From: an uncultured Chloroflexota bacterium
GTDB lineage: Bacteria > Chloroflexota > Anaerolineae > Anaerolineales > Villigracilaceae
Length of the DNA stretch: 16,486 nt
Direction of reading: 5' to 3'
Assembly: GCA_903837815.1 (NCBI GenBank)
Contig: CAILWD010000119.1
Span: forward strand, 1 to 16,486
Part shown: positions 7,179-13,918 of the stretch, in pieces
Position numbering within the stretch: the first letter of the stretch is position 1
How the letters are laid out: every line of letters starts with the position of its first letter
Notes under the pieces: generated by a model
Told to the model about the DNA's origin: nothing
The model's input: the letters and a program-made list of their open reading frames with translations, nothing else
The model's database searches: none
Made by a program: the position numbers and the translations under genes

Positions 7179-8333
7179 TTACTTCAGTTGATCGGCAGTG
7201 TAATAGCCACTTTCGACGAGATACTTCTCGTAGTTGGTGACATCGACACTGAACGGGGTGAGCAGGTAGGAGGGAACGATCTTGACGCCGTTGTCGTAGG
7301 TCTTGGTGTCGTTGATCGGAACTTCCTCGCCCTTGAGGGCTGCATCGACCATGGCAGCGGTCTGCTTGGCAAGTTCGCGGGTGTCCTTGAATACGGTGTA
7401 GGTCTGTTCGCCGGCGATCATGGCTTTGACGGAGGCAACTTCAGCATCCTGACCAGTGACGACGGGCATGGGCTGACCTTCGGTGCCGTAGCCAACGCTC
7501 TTCAGAGCGGAGATGATACCGATGGAAAGACCATCATAGGGAGACAGAACTGCATCGACGCGCTTGTCGGTGTAGTGGGCGCTCAGCAGGTTTTCCATGC
7601 GAGCCTGGGCGACGATACCATCCCAGCGCAGGGTGGAGACTTTATCCATACCCGTCTGACCGGATTGGACAACGAGTTTGCCGCTGTCGATGTAGGGCTG
7701 GAGGACGGACATGGCGCCATCATAGAAGTAGAAGGCGTTGGTGTCGTCGGGGGAGCCACCGAACAGTTCGATGTTGAAGGGGCCTGCGGCATTCTTGAGG
7801 TCGAGGCCTTCTTCGATCTGGGAGCCCATGATCACGCCGACGCCAAAATTATCGAAGGTGGCGTAGAAATCGACGTTTTCGGAGTTGACGAGCAGGCGGT
7901 CATAAGCGACCACGAGGACGCCGGCTTCCTTGGCTTTGGCAAGCGCATCGGTCAGGGTGCTGCCGTCGATGGCGGCGATCACAAGCACGTTCGCGCCCTT
8001 GGTGATCATGTTTTCGATCTGGGCAAGCTGGTTGGGGATGTCATCATCCGCAAACTGCAGGTCGGTCTCATAACCCATTTCTTCGAAAACTTTCACCATG
8101 CTCTCGCCGTCGGAAATCCAGCGGGTCGAGGTCTTGGTGGGCATGGAGATACCAACGATTTTGGTCTCGGCAGCAGCGGGGGCTTCAGCGGCAGGGGCTT
8201 CGGCAGCGGGAGCTTCAGCGGCAGGGGCTTCGGCGGCAGGAGCTTCGGCAGCGGGGGCGCCACCGCAGGCGGCGAGCGTAAGGCTGGCGAGCATTAAAAC
8301 AGCAAGCAGATTGAACAGCAACTTCTTGGACAT
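7179..8333 (-). CDS. chvE: Monosaccharide-binding lipoprotein of ABC importer (ChvE-like)
   Basis: Extracytoplasmic sugar-binding subunit (384 residues) that hands substrate to the permease. Seen: lipoprotein signal peptide with a basic start (MSKK), a hydrophobic core and lipobox LAAC, placing the lipidated Cys at 23. Residues 24-56 form a flexible Ala/Pro/Glu linker with repeated AEAPAA units. The mature domain begins near KIVGISMPTKTSTRWISDG, typical of periplasmic-binding family 4 (ChvE/RbsB), and continues through VLVIAAIDGSTL, VVAYDRL, LSPYDGLSIG and VVTGQDAE. Start ATG 8333 has AAGGAG seven bases upstream. Known ChvE homologues bind glucose, galactose, arabinose or xylose; specificity here is not deducible. 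A strong hairpin follows the gene. The antisense strand has an equally long Gly-rich open frame, a base-composition shadow. Confidence 0.95.
   Translation of the reverse strand: MSKKLLFNLLAVLMLASLTLAACGGAPAAEAPAAEAPAAEAPAAEAPAAEAPAAAETKIVGISMPTKTSTRWISDGESMVKVFEEMGYETDLQFADDDIPNQLAQIENMITKGANVLVIAAIDGSTLTDALAKAKEAGVLVVAYDRLLVNSENVDFYATFDNFGVGVIMGSQIEEGLDLKNAAGPFNIELFGGSPDDTNAFYFYDGAMSVLQPYIDSGKLVVQSGQTGMDKVSTLRWDGIVAQARMENLLSAHYTDKRVDAVLSPYDGLSIGIISALKSVGYGTEGQPMPVVTGQDAEVASVKAMIAGEQTYTVFKDTRELAKQTAAMVDAALKGEEVPINDTKTYDNGVKIVPSYLLTPFSVDVTNYEKYLVESGYYTADQLK
8182..8256 (-). repeat. Five tandem 15-bp units encoding the lipoprotein linker
   Basis: Five consecutive 15-bp near-copies inside the lipoprotein gene; units 1+2 and 3+4 also form a 30-bp higher-order repeat with few changes. 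Each unit encodes one Ala-Glu-Ala-Pro-Ala-type step of the linker between the lipidated Cys and the sugar-binding domain. Being in frame, gain or loss of units would change only tether length. Confidence 0.9.
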
Positions 8334-8562
8334 TTTCTTCTCCTTAAGAGTAGATAAAAATAATTTGTTGGCGTACGATTGGATAAAACCAGCGCAGACA
8401 AATGCGGACAGCGATGAGCCGGCTTTACCTGGAAGTTTGCACCTCAGACGCCAACTTTCTGACGTACACTTCCTTCCTAAACTTTTCGTTCCCCTTTTGC
8501 CTCACCTCCTTATCATGTTTGATTTTGAAATCCAAATAAAAAGGAAAGCCGCATCAAACTGG
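8334..8562 (-). promoter_or_regulatory. 229-bp leader between repressor and lipoprotein genes
   Basis: This gap holds the lipoprotein ribosome binding site (AAGGAG near 8341) and, about 170 bp upstream of that gene, TAAGGAGGTGA (plus-strand positions 8502-8512), a full match to the usual anti-Shine-Dalgarno tail, with no ATG, GTG or TTG at normal spacing after it. I found no copy of the tandem operator palindrome and no convincing -35/-10 pair. The lipoprotein may be transcribed by read-through from the repressor promoter or from a promoter I cannot recognise. Confidence 0.45.
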
Positions 8563-9600
8563 TTATTGCGAACTTTCCCGAATAATGAGGGCGGGTTGTA
8601 TGAATTTCGACTGCGAATCCAACAGTTGTCCCTGCTGCCTGGCCTGAATCATGTTAACTACATTCTGCGCCGCTTCTCCGCCAAGCAGTTGAAGGTCTTG
8701 CGAAATAGTCGTAAGGGATGGATGGAAATAGGCTGATTCTGCAATGTTATCGAAACCGACCACAGCCAACTGTCGCGGAACGCTGATTCCGCGGCGGCAG
8801 GTTTCGCGCAAAACGCTGAGCGCCATCTGGTCATTGGCGACAAACACCGCGTCCATTTCTGGAAACGCTTCGAGCAATTGAAGAAATGCCTGCTCTCCGC
8901 TGGCTGACGACCAATTCCCTTCGACGCAATGGGATTCGGGGGCTTCGAGCCCGGCCGCAACGAGGGTCTCGCGCCAGGCGCGTTTACGCTCCTCTGCCTC
9001 CCACCAACTAAGGGGACCTGAAATATGTCCGATATTTTTTCGCCCGCATTCGAGCAAATGACGCATTGCCATCACCCCGCCCTGATAATTGTCGGTTGCC
9101 ACACTGGAGACGCCGTCGCGCGGGCGCATGGCAAGAAAAATTACAGGCACCGGGATTTTACCCATGCGTTCATCCACCCAGGTATGGTTATCTCCGATTT
9201 CCGGCGCCACCCAAATGACGCCATCCACCTGGCGGGCAAGTAACGAATCGATTACTTCGCCAATCCTGTTTTTGTCGAAATTATCCAGTTCCTTCATCAG
9301 GAGCATGTAGCCGAGTTCGTCCGCCTTGTCTGCTACACCGTTGAGCGTCCGCGAGGGACCGATGTGTTTTAAGCCGGAAGTGACCACCCCCAGGGTATAA
9401 CTGCGCTGTTGGATCAGGCTGCGGGCAAGGGTGCTGGGGTTGTATCCCAACTGCTCCACCACTTCCTCCACCCTTTGACGTGTTTCCTCCGATACGTAGG
9501 AAAACTTATTCATCACACGAGATACAGTCTGCGTGGATACTCCTGCAGCTTGGGCGACGTCCTTAATGGTAACTCGCTTCTTCCTGTCAGATACAATCAC
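8563..9600 (-). CDS. LacI-family transcriptional repressor
   Basis: DNA-binding repressor of 345 residues, likely controlling this transport and catabolic locus and itself. Seen: N-terminal helix-turn-helix TIKDVAQAAGVSTQTVSRVM (11-30), hinge helix NPSTLARSL (54-62), then a periplasmic-binding-like sensor domain with VDGVIWVAPE, VIFLAMRP, DNYQGGVMAMRHLLECGRK, FVANDQMALSVLRE, VVGFDNIAESAYFHPSLTTI. The start is GTG 9600: an in-frame TAA sits six codons upstream and no ATG is available. Its Shine-Dalgarno is weak (CAGG), so it may be poorly translated, which suits a repressor. Two palindromic operators and a strong promoter lie just upstream, pointing to autoregulation. The effector is presumably the imported sugar or a derivative; unknown. 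It is the first gene of the minus-strand cluster. Confidence 0.94.
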   Translation of the reverse strand: MIVSDRKKRVTIKDVAQAAGVSTQTVSRVMNKFSYVSEETRQRVEEVVEQLGYNPSTLARSLIQQRSYTLGVVTSGLKHIGPSRTLNGVADKADELGYMLLMKELDNFDKNRIGEVIDSLLARQVDGVIWVAPEIGDNHTWVDERMGKIPVPVIFLAMRPRDGVSSVATDNYQGGVMAMRHLLECGRKNIGHISGPLSWWEAEERKRAWRETLVAAGLEAPESHCVEGNWSSASGEQAFLQLLEAFPEMDAVFVANDQMALSVLRETCRRGISVPRQLAVVGFDNIAESAYFHPSLTTISQDLQLLGGEAAQNVVNMIQARQQGQLLDSQSKFIQPALIIRESSQ

Positions 9601-9633
9601 AGTAACAACCTGTTATCCAATATATTTTGTAAC

Positions 9634-9663
9634 ATGTTATCGATAACATGTTATCGATAACAT
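9634..9663. promoter_or_regulatory. Tandem palindromic operators for the LacI-family repressor
   Basis: Two identical 16-bp perfect palindromes ATGTTATCGATAACAT (9634-9649 and 9648-9663) overlap by two bases, centres 14 bp apart. The central CG and symmetric arms are typical of LacI-family operators. They cover the predicted transcription start and touch the -10 box, so binding should block initiation. A further half-site TGTTAT occurs at 9611-9616, in the leader before the repressor start. Confidence 0.85.
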
Positions 9664-9690
9664 AATATCAAAAACCTTGATGCATGTCAA
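9662..9690 (-). promoter_or_regulatory. Near-consensus sigma70 promoter of the lacI-transport operon
   Basis: On the minus strand TTGACA (9685-9690, 6/6) is separated by exactly 17 bases from TATTAT (9662-9667, 5/6). The predicted start is near 9655, inside the tandem operator, giving a leader of about 55 bases before the GTG start of the repressor gene. Confidence 0.85.
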
Positions 9691-9796
9691 GCGTTATTTC
9701 CTGTGGGTGTGGTGGATGAAAGCGAGGCTGATGCGCCTGATCGCGCGACAAGGTTTGTTCCCCTGCAAAATGATGACTGGAGCAAATGAGTTTTGT

Positions 9797-9833
9797 AAAG
9801 AAAAAGCCGCGATACGACGGTTGTATCGCGGCT
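9797..9833 (-). terminator. Rho-independent terminator of the TIM-barrel gene
   Basis: Perfect 11-bp stem AGCCGCGATAC / GTATCGCGGCT (9805-9815, 9823-9833) with a 7-base loop, followed on the minus strand by TTTTTCTTT. It begins 6 bases past the TIM-barrel stop. It insulates the lacI-transport promoter from the gene upstream; the 100 bp between it and that promoter show nothing else supportable. Confidence 0.93.
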
Positions 9834-9839
9834 GACTTT

Positions 9840-10541
9840 CTATGCCAAATATTTTGCTAAATCTGCCTCAGCGGTCTTTTTAAGCCAGTTACAAACCGCA
9901 ATCGTATTTTCCTTGAAGGAACCGCCCGGCACGAACTTCTTATCGAACAGGGCGCTGCCGATGGTGAAGCCCCAGGCTCCCGCCTCCCAGACTTCTGCAA
10001 TGCGGCGGTACGAATCAATCGAGCCAGCCGAAACAATGGGCACGCCGGTGGCTTTGACCACTTCGGTCAGCAGTTGACGCGCGTCGCCAATGTAGCGATA
10101 ACTCAGCAAGTCCATGCCGGGAACGCCTTTGCCTTCCAAAAACTTCGCATGTGCCACCACCTCTTCGATGCTCCCATCCATGATGCTGGGATGCCCGAAG
10201 ATGTGACCGGGGAACGGATAATACTGGATGGGCTTGTCTTTGAGATAGTCCAAAATCGAATCGAAGAAAACGGTCCCCATCAGGATATCGAAACCAGCCT
10301 CCACCGCAATTTTCGCGCCGCGCAAGCCTTCCTCTTCCGAAAGGCTGACCACCTCCAGATAGGTGGTTTTCCCCGCATCCTTCATCTCACGCACCAGCGC
10401 TTTCATCTCTTCCGTCGGGAGTCCGACGTCCTTGAATCCCCAATGCGTGACAGGCGCGTCCCTGCATTCCCTGAAAATCTCCAAGGCGTCCCTGACTGTT
10501 GTGTCGTTGTAGGTGAGCATCAAAATAAATTCGGGTTTCAT
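9840..10541 (-). CDS. Predicted phosphate-binding TIM-barrel protein of unknown function
   Basis: A 233-residue cytoplasmic protein I cannot assign to a named enzyme. Seen: alternating strand and helix segments of a (beta/alpha)8 barrel, for example EFILMLTYNDTT at the start, THWGFKDVG, TTYLEVVS, FDILMGTVFFDS, YYPFPGHIFGHP and GMDLLSYRY. The C-terminal IVSAGSIDSYRRI and GFTIGSALFDKK resemble the paired phosphate-binding loops of strands 7 and 8 in HisA, TrpF and related barrels, suggesting a phosphorylated substrate. The open frame extends about 116 codons upstream across the HAD gene on the other strand, but that part is low-complexity shadow; ATG 10541 with GGAG about 11 bases upstream is the start. 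It diverges from the HAD-AraM pair, with 52 bp between starts, and ends in a strong terminator. An aldolase, epimerase or prenyl-glyceryl-phosphate-synthase-like role is possible but unsupported. Confidence 0.85.
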   Translation of the reverse strand: MKPEFILMLTYNDTTVRDALEIFRECRDAPVTHWGFKDVGLPTEEMKALVREMKDAGKTTYLEVVSLSEEEGLRGAKIAVEAGFDILMGTVFFDSILDYLKDKPIQYYPFPGHIFGHPSIMDGSIEEVVAHAKFLEGKGVPGMDLLSYRYIGDARQLLTEVVKATGVPIVSAGSIDSYRRIAEVWEAGAWGFTIGSALFDKKFVPGGSFKENTIAVCNWLKKTAEADLAKYLA

Positions 10542-10593
10542 TTTGTTGGGTCTCCTGTTTGAATCATACCCCAACACAGGATAAAATTGCCAA
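10542..10593. promoter_or_regulatory. Compact divergent promoter region
   Basis: Both genes start from this 52-bp gap. Minus strand: TATGAT (10563-10568) with TTGGCA (10588-10593), spacing 19, plus GGAG before ATG 10541. Plus strand: TTGAAT (10559-10564), 17 bases, TAAAAT (10582-10587); the predicted start would fall at or next to ATG 10594, implying a leaderless message, consistent with a poorly placed AGGA 12 bases upstream. A 7-bp inverted repeat (TGTTGGG / CCCAACA) flanks the centre. The tandem palindrome seen before lacI is absent. Confidence 0.5.
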
Positions 10594-11394
10594 ATGAATA
10601 ACGAACCCCTTCTAAACGTAAAATGTTTCCTGCTCGACATGGACGGGACCTTCAACCTTGGCGATGGGCTGATCGACGGTTCCCTGTATTTCATCGACAC
10701 CCTGCGCGAACTCGGCAGGGAATTTTTGTTCCTGACCAACAACTCATCCAAGCATCGCGGTCTGTACGCGGAGAAGATTACCCGCCTCGGGCTGCCGATT
10801 CCCGACGAGAAGGTCTTCACCGCCGGCGAAGCCACCGCCCTGTATTTGCAGCGCGAACATGCGGCGGCAAAAGTGTACGTGGTCGGCACGCCTGCACTGG
10901 AGGAGGAATTCCAGCATCACGGGTTCCAACTCGAAGAGGAGGATCCGCAGTTGGTTGTGCTTGGATTCGACACCACGCTGACCTACAAGAAGTTGTGGAA
11001 GTTATGCGACTTCGCCCGCGCCGGGCTGCCCTACATCGCCACGCACCCCGACTTCAATTGTCCCACCGAGACCGGCTACATGCCCGACATCGGCGCGATG
11101 ATTGCCTTTGTCCGCGCGGCAACGGGACGCGAACCAGACCTTGTCGTCGGCAAACCCAACCGCATGATCGTGGACGCTGTCGCACAGAAATACGGCTACG
11201 CCATCGAAGAACTGGCGATGATTGGCGACAGACTCTACACCGACATCGCGCTCGGACAGACATCGGGGATCACCACCTGCCTTGTGTTGAGCGGCGAGAC
11301 CCGCCCCGAAGACGTAGTTGATTCCCCGTTCCAGCCCACCTACACCTTTGACCACCTCGGCAAAATCGCGGACTGGTTGAAGGCTCATCAATAG
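10594..11394 (+). CDS. HAD-superfamily IIA sugar-phosphate phosphatase (AraL/NagD-like)
   Basis: Cytoplasmic phosphatase of 266 residues, probably acting on sugar phosphates or related metabolites. Seen: motif I DMDGTF with nucleophile Asp15 and acid/base Asp17, motif II FLTNNSSK (46-53), a C2-type cap between motifs II and III, motif III lysine Lys187 (VVGKPN), and motif IV IGDRLYTDIALG with Asp212 and Asp217. Length fits AraL and NagD. It is followed after 111 bp by an AraM-type dehydrogenase on the same strand, the same order as araL-araM in the Bacillus subtilis arabinose operon. Regulation appears to be by the short divergent promoter. AraL-type enzymes are promiscuous and are thought to relieve sugar-phosphate build-up; that role here is inference. 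Phosphoglycolate or glycerol-phosphate phosphatase activity is an alternative. Confidence 0.92.
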   Translation: MNNEPLLNVKCFLLDMDGTFNLGDGLIDGSLYFIDTLRELGREFLFLTNNSSKHRGLYAEKITRLGLPIPDEKVFTAGEATALYLQREHAAAKVYVVGTPALEEEFQHHGFQLEEEDPQLVVLGFDTTLTYKKLWKLCDFARAGLPYIATHPDFNCPTETGYMPDIGAMIAFVRAATGREPDLVVGKPNRMIVDAVAQKYGYAIEELAMIGDRLYTDIALGQTSGITTCLVLSGETRPEDVVDSPFQPTYTFDHLGKIADWLKAHQ

Positions 11395-11409
11395 AGCCTT
11401 CACTAAGCG

Positions 11410-11456
11410 CTTCGACTTTGCTCAGCGCGAACGCTCCGTCCTGAGCGAAGTCGAAG
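11410..11456. repeat. Intergenic palindromic repeat element (REP/MITE-like)
   Basis: Two 16-bp arms, CTTCGACTTTGCTCAG and CTGAGCGAAGTCGAAG, complementary except for one base, around a 15-base loop, in the gap between the HAD and AraM genes. The GAGCGAAGTCGAAG core is one I recall as an abundant intergenic palindrome in Chloroflexota and some other genomes, often giving spurious ORFs. The RNA hairpin could also damp transcription into araM. Confidence 0.75.
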
Positions 11457-11505
11457 GACAGCAGAAAGCTGCAATCCATTCACCGGACGAGCAAAAGGTA
11501 ATGAG

Positions 11506-12939
11506 ATGAAAAAAATACCCTACGACCCCGCTGACGGAATGAAATTCTGGGAGGCAATCCGCAAGTTGCCGGGTTTTCCGGTAAATGAGACCATGCCCAT
11601 CCAGCTCATGATTTTTGAATCGGATGCGTTGTTCAAAATATCGGAGATTCTCAAGTCTGTGGGCGCAAGTCAACACAAGCCGTTGGTGGTTGTTGTGGAC
11701 GAGACTCCGATGCGACGCAAGGACATTGACCTCAAGCCCCAAGCGCTCGATCTTCTCCGCAGTGAAGGCTGGCAGGTTCAGGTTTGTATTCTCAAAGCAG
11801 ATGAGAGCGGACAAGTCCATACCGATATGCCTCATATCGAAACGGTGCAAAAGAGTCTAAGCGCAGGCTGCGCTGTCCTTTCCATCGGCTCTGGCGTGGT
11901 GACAGATGTTGCCAAACACGGCAGTTTTCTCTATCAGGAGGGAACGGGGGAAAAGATTCCTTTCGTGGTTTATCAAACCGCGAACAGCGTCAGCGCCTAC
12001 ACGTCAAACATGTCTCCCACTTTTGTAGACGGCGTCAAACGTACGCTTGACTCTCGTTACCCAGATGCGTTGATCTGTGATTTGGAAACCCTGCGCGACG
12101 CTCCATACGAAATGACCGTCGGCGGCGTTGGCGACATGCTGGCGGTCTTCGTCAGTTTTCCAGACTGGTATCTGGCTCACTGCCTCGGCATGGACTCAAC
12201 GTATTCGGAGCTGGCGAAGAATCTTGTCGGTCCGTTGGGTGATTTGTTCGTCGAGCACGCGGAGGGAATCCGCAACGGGGAGTTGGAAAGCGTGGCGATG
12301 CTGGCGAAGGTCATCGCGCTGGGCGGGTTGGCGATGTCTCTATCCCATGCCACCACGCCGATGTCGGGCTTCGAGCATGTGATGTCACACGTACTGGATT
12401 TGCAGGCGGAGATTCAACACAAGCCGCTTGCCGTGCATGGGTCGCAGGTGGCGCTGTCCACGCTGGCTGGCGCGGAAATGTACCGCGATTTCCTCGAAAA
12501 ATTCGATCCGCATTCTTTGGATGTGGATGCGTGCTACCCTTCGCTTGATTCGATGAAGGCGCTCATCGAATCAAGTTTTGCCGAAATAGATTCCAGCGGA
12601 AAAGCGGGCGCGGAATGCTGGTGCGATTACAAATTGAAACTGGAAAAATGGCACGCCCATCGCAGAGACTTCGAAACCTTCCTTGCGGATTGGGCTTCGG
12701 TGCGGAATCAACTCGAAGCGGAATCCTGTCTGCCCGAAACGATTCGCGGCATCCTGCTTGAGGTTGGGGCGCCAACCCGCTGGTCAGAACTGAATCCCCC
12801 GGTCAACGAAAACGAGGCGCGCATTGCCTTTCTGCGCGCCTCGCTGATGCGAAAACGATTGACCCTCGGCGACTTGTTGATCTACGCAAAATGGGATCGC
12901 GAAGCGCTTTGGAACAAGATTTGGAAAGCGTGTGACTGA
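11506..12939 (+). CDS. araM: sn-glycerol-1-phosphate dehydrogenase (AraM/EgsA family)
   Basis: Predicted cytoplasmic metal-dependent dehydrogenase reducing dihydroxyacetone phosphate to sn-glycerol 1-phosphate, 477 residues. Seen: glycine motif GSGVVTDVAKH (128-138) for the nicotinamide cofactor, substrate-region QTANSVSAYTSNMSP (157-171), and candidate metal ligands Asp210 (VGGVGDMLA), His291 (GFEHVMSH) and His311 (LAVHGSQVA), the Asp-His-His pattern of this iron-alcohol-dehydrogenase-like family. It is about 80 residues longer than Bacillus AraM, with the extra length mostly C-terminal. ATG 11506 has AAAGG about 8 bases upstream. It follows the AraL-like gene on the same strand and ends before a strong terminator. 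Bacterial family members make archaea-type G1P; whether it enters a lipid or another product here is unknown. A glycerol-dehydrogenase-like activity on other substrates cannot be excluded. Confidence 0.92.
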   Translation: MKKIPYDPADGMKFWEAIRKLPGFPVNETMPIQLMIFESDALFKISEILKSVGASQHKPLVVVVDETPMRRKDIDLKPQALDLLRSEGWQVQVCILKADESGQVHTDMPHIETVQKSLSAGCAVLSIGSGVVTDVAKHGSFLYQEGTGEKIPFVVYQTANSVSAYTSNMSPTFVDGVKRTLDSRYPDALICDLETLRDAPYEMTVGGVGDMLAVFVSFPDWYLAHCLGMDSTYSELAKNLVGPLGDLFVEHAEGIRNGELESVAMLAKVIALGGLAMSLSHATTPMSGFEHVMSHVLDLQAEIQHKPLAVHGSQVALSTLAGAEMYRDFLEKFDPHSLDVDACYPSLDSMKALIESSFAEIDSSGKAGAECWCDYKLKLEKWHAHRRDFETFLADWASVRNQLEAESCLPETIRGILLEVGAPTRWSELNPPVNENEARIAFLRASLMRKRLTLGDLLIYAKWDREALWNKIWKACD

Positions 12940-12974
12940 TTTCAAAGGAGCCGATGGATCGCTCCTGCTTCATG

Positions 12975-13028
12975 AAAGCCTTCCAAGCCGGTCTTTGCTT
13001 GATTCAACTGCGCGCGGAAGGCTTTTTT
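12975..13028 (+). terminator. Rho-independent terminator after araM
   Basis: A 10-bp stem AAAGCCTTCC / GGAAGGCTTT with a long 31-base loop, ending in six T residues (13023-13028) on the plus strand. It sits between convergent genes; in the minus direction the stem is followed only by TTTCATG, so it acts mainly for araM. The remaining 33 bp before the convergent gene hold nothing else I can support. Confidence 0.85.
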
Positions 13029-13061
13029 GATTCTCTTTGTCGGTGTGTTACGGTAAAAAAA

Positions 13062-13901
13062 TTACGAAACGTTCCAGGTTCCGGCTAGCTTATAAGTGTT
13101 ATCGCCCACATTTCTGCCGCCAACGGATAATGTCTGTAACGAGCCGGAAGAGTTTGACAGGGTTAGCTTTTTACTTTCGCCTGCCGATATGGTGTATTTC
13201 GATCCCAGGGTGGCGTCAACAGCCCCAACCGAGACGGTCACAGTGACCTGGATATCCTTTTTATTGGAATTGTAGTTATTTGTTTTATTGCATGAGCATC
13301 CTGAACTTGGACACCTTCCCATTGCATGTGTTCGCTTGATCGTGGGATCGATATTAAACCCGACTGCAAAGTATGGTTGTGGTTCGCCCTCTTTCCCTGT
13401 TTGACGGGCATAGCCATCGTCTGTCTGGGTCATATCAAACACCAGAAGCCAATCATATGTTTTCAAGTCAGCAGGATTGGGGGAAGCCTGTGCCGCCTTG
13501 GAGGTCGGTTCGGTTTGCGAACGGGTCAGCCTGCGCACCTGTTCGAATGGGTCAGAAGGTGGGGGGGTAAAAATGGGGCTGAAACTGAATTTTACATTTT
13601 GGATAAACTCTTCGAGGGTGGGCTTATCTTTGCCGTACACGGTTAGCTTTATTTCGTCTGACACCCCTTCGAGGGGATAATCGGCGGCGCTGGTCATTAC
13701 ACCATTTGCATCTGGATCGGAAATCCCGCTCCAGGTTGTCAGCGCCTCTGGGTCGCGCTCCGGTTGCCGCATGTACTTTATGATGGTATCGTAATATTGG
13801 TTTGTTCTAATCCTGCCGAGCAGCCAAAGAACAAATAACAGCAGAGCGACTGCCGCCACGAAGATGATCGCATACAGAAGCGGATCGGAAATGAATTTCA
13901 T
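13062..13901 (-). CDS. Single-pass membrane protein of unknown function, partner of the nSTAND1-SUMF1 gene
   Basis: Not recognised. The 279-residue product has one N-terminal membrane helix (about 5-28, DPLLYAIIFVAAVALLLFVL) followed by GRIR, then a soluble region: a segment with EIKLTVYGKDKPTLEEFIQN (83-102), a Pro/Ser/Thr-rich stretch (111-142), TYDWLLVFDMTQTDDG (148-163) and PYFAVGFNIDP (176-186). Next comes a Cys cluster RCPSSGCSCNKTNNYNSN (Cys197, 202, 204), then a beta-rich Ser/Thr/Gly C-terminus (216-279) that could be a small carbohydrate-binding or Ig-like module. The frame is open upstream through the neighbouring gene, but ATG 13901 with GAGG about 6 bases ahead is the sensible start. 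It lies 17 bp after the nSTAND1-SUMF1 gene, so is almost certainly co-transcribed and may act with it at the membrane. Confidence 0.8.
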   Translation of the reverse strand: MKFISDPLLYAIIFVAAVALLLFVLWLLGRIRTNQYYDTIIKYMRQPERDPEALTTWSGISDPDANGVMTSAADYPLEGVSDEIKLTVYGKDKPTLEEFIQNVKFSFSPIFTPPPSDPFEQVRRLTRSQTEPTSKAAQASPNPADLKTYDWLLVFDMTQTDDGYARQTGKEGEPQPYFAVGFNIDPTIKRTHAMGRCPSSGCSCNKTNNYNSNKKDIQVTVTVSVGAVDATLGSKYTISAGESKKLTLSNSSGSLQTLSVGGRNVGDNTYKLAGTWNVS

Positions 13902-13918
13902 GGGAACCTCTTTGATAT

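Noticed and set aside
7143..8297. A 384-codon open frame on the plus strand opposite the lipoprotein gene
   Set aside because: It is a Gly-rich shadow created by codon bias of the real gene, with no recognisable domain; the minus-strand product has a signal peptide, lipobox and family motifs.
8098..8736. A 212-codon plus-strand frame covering the lipoprotein 5' end and leader
   Set aside because: It translates the antisense of the linker repeats and non-coding leader; no family resemblance.
9716..9835. A 39-codon plus-strand frame between lacI and the TIM-barrel gene
   Set aside because: Its 3' end is the stem of a clear terminator for the opposite strand, and it has no proper ribosome site; probably chance.
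10542..10889. N-terminal extension of the TIM-barrel frame
   Set aside because: It covers the HAD gene on the other strand, is rich in Arg, Ser and Pro, and a ribosome site precedes ATG 10541.
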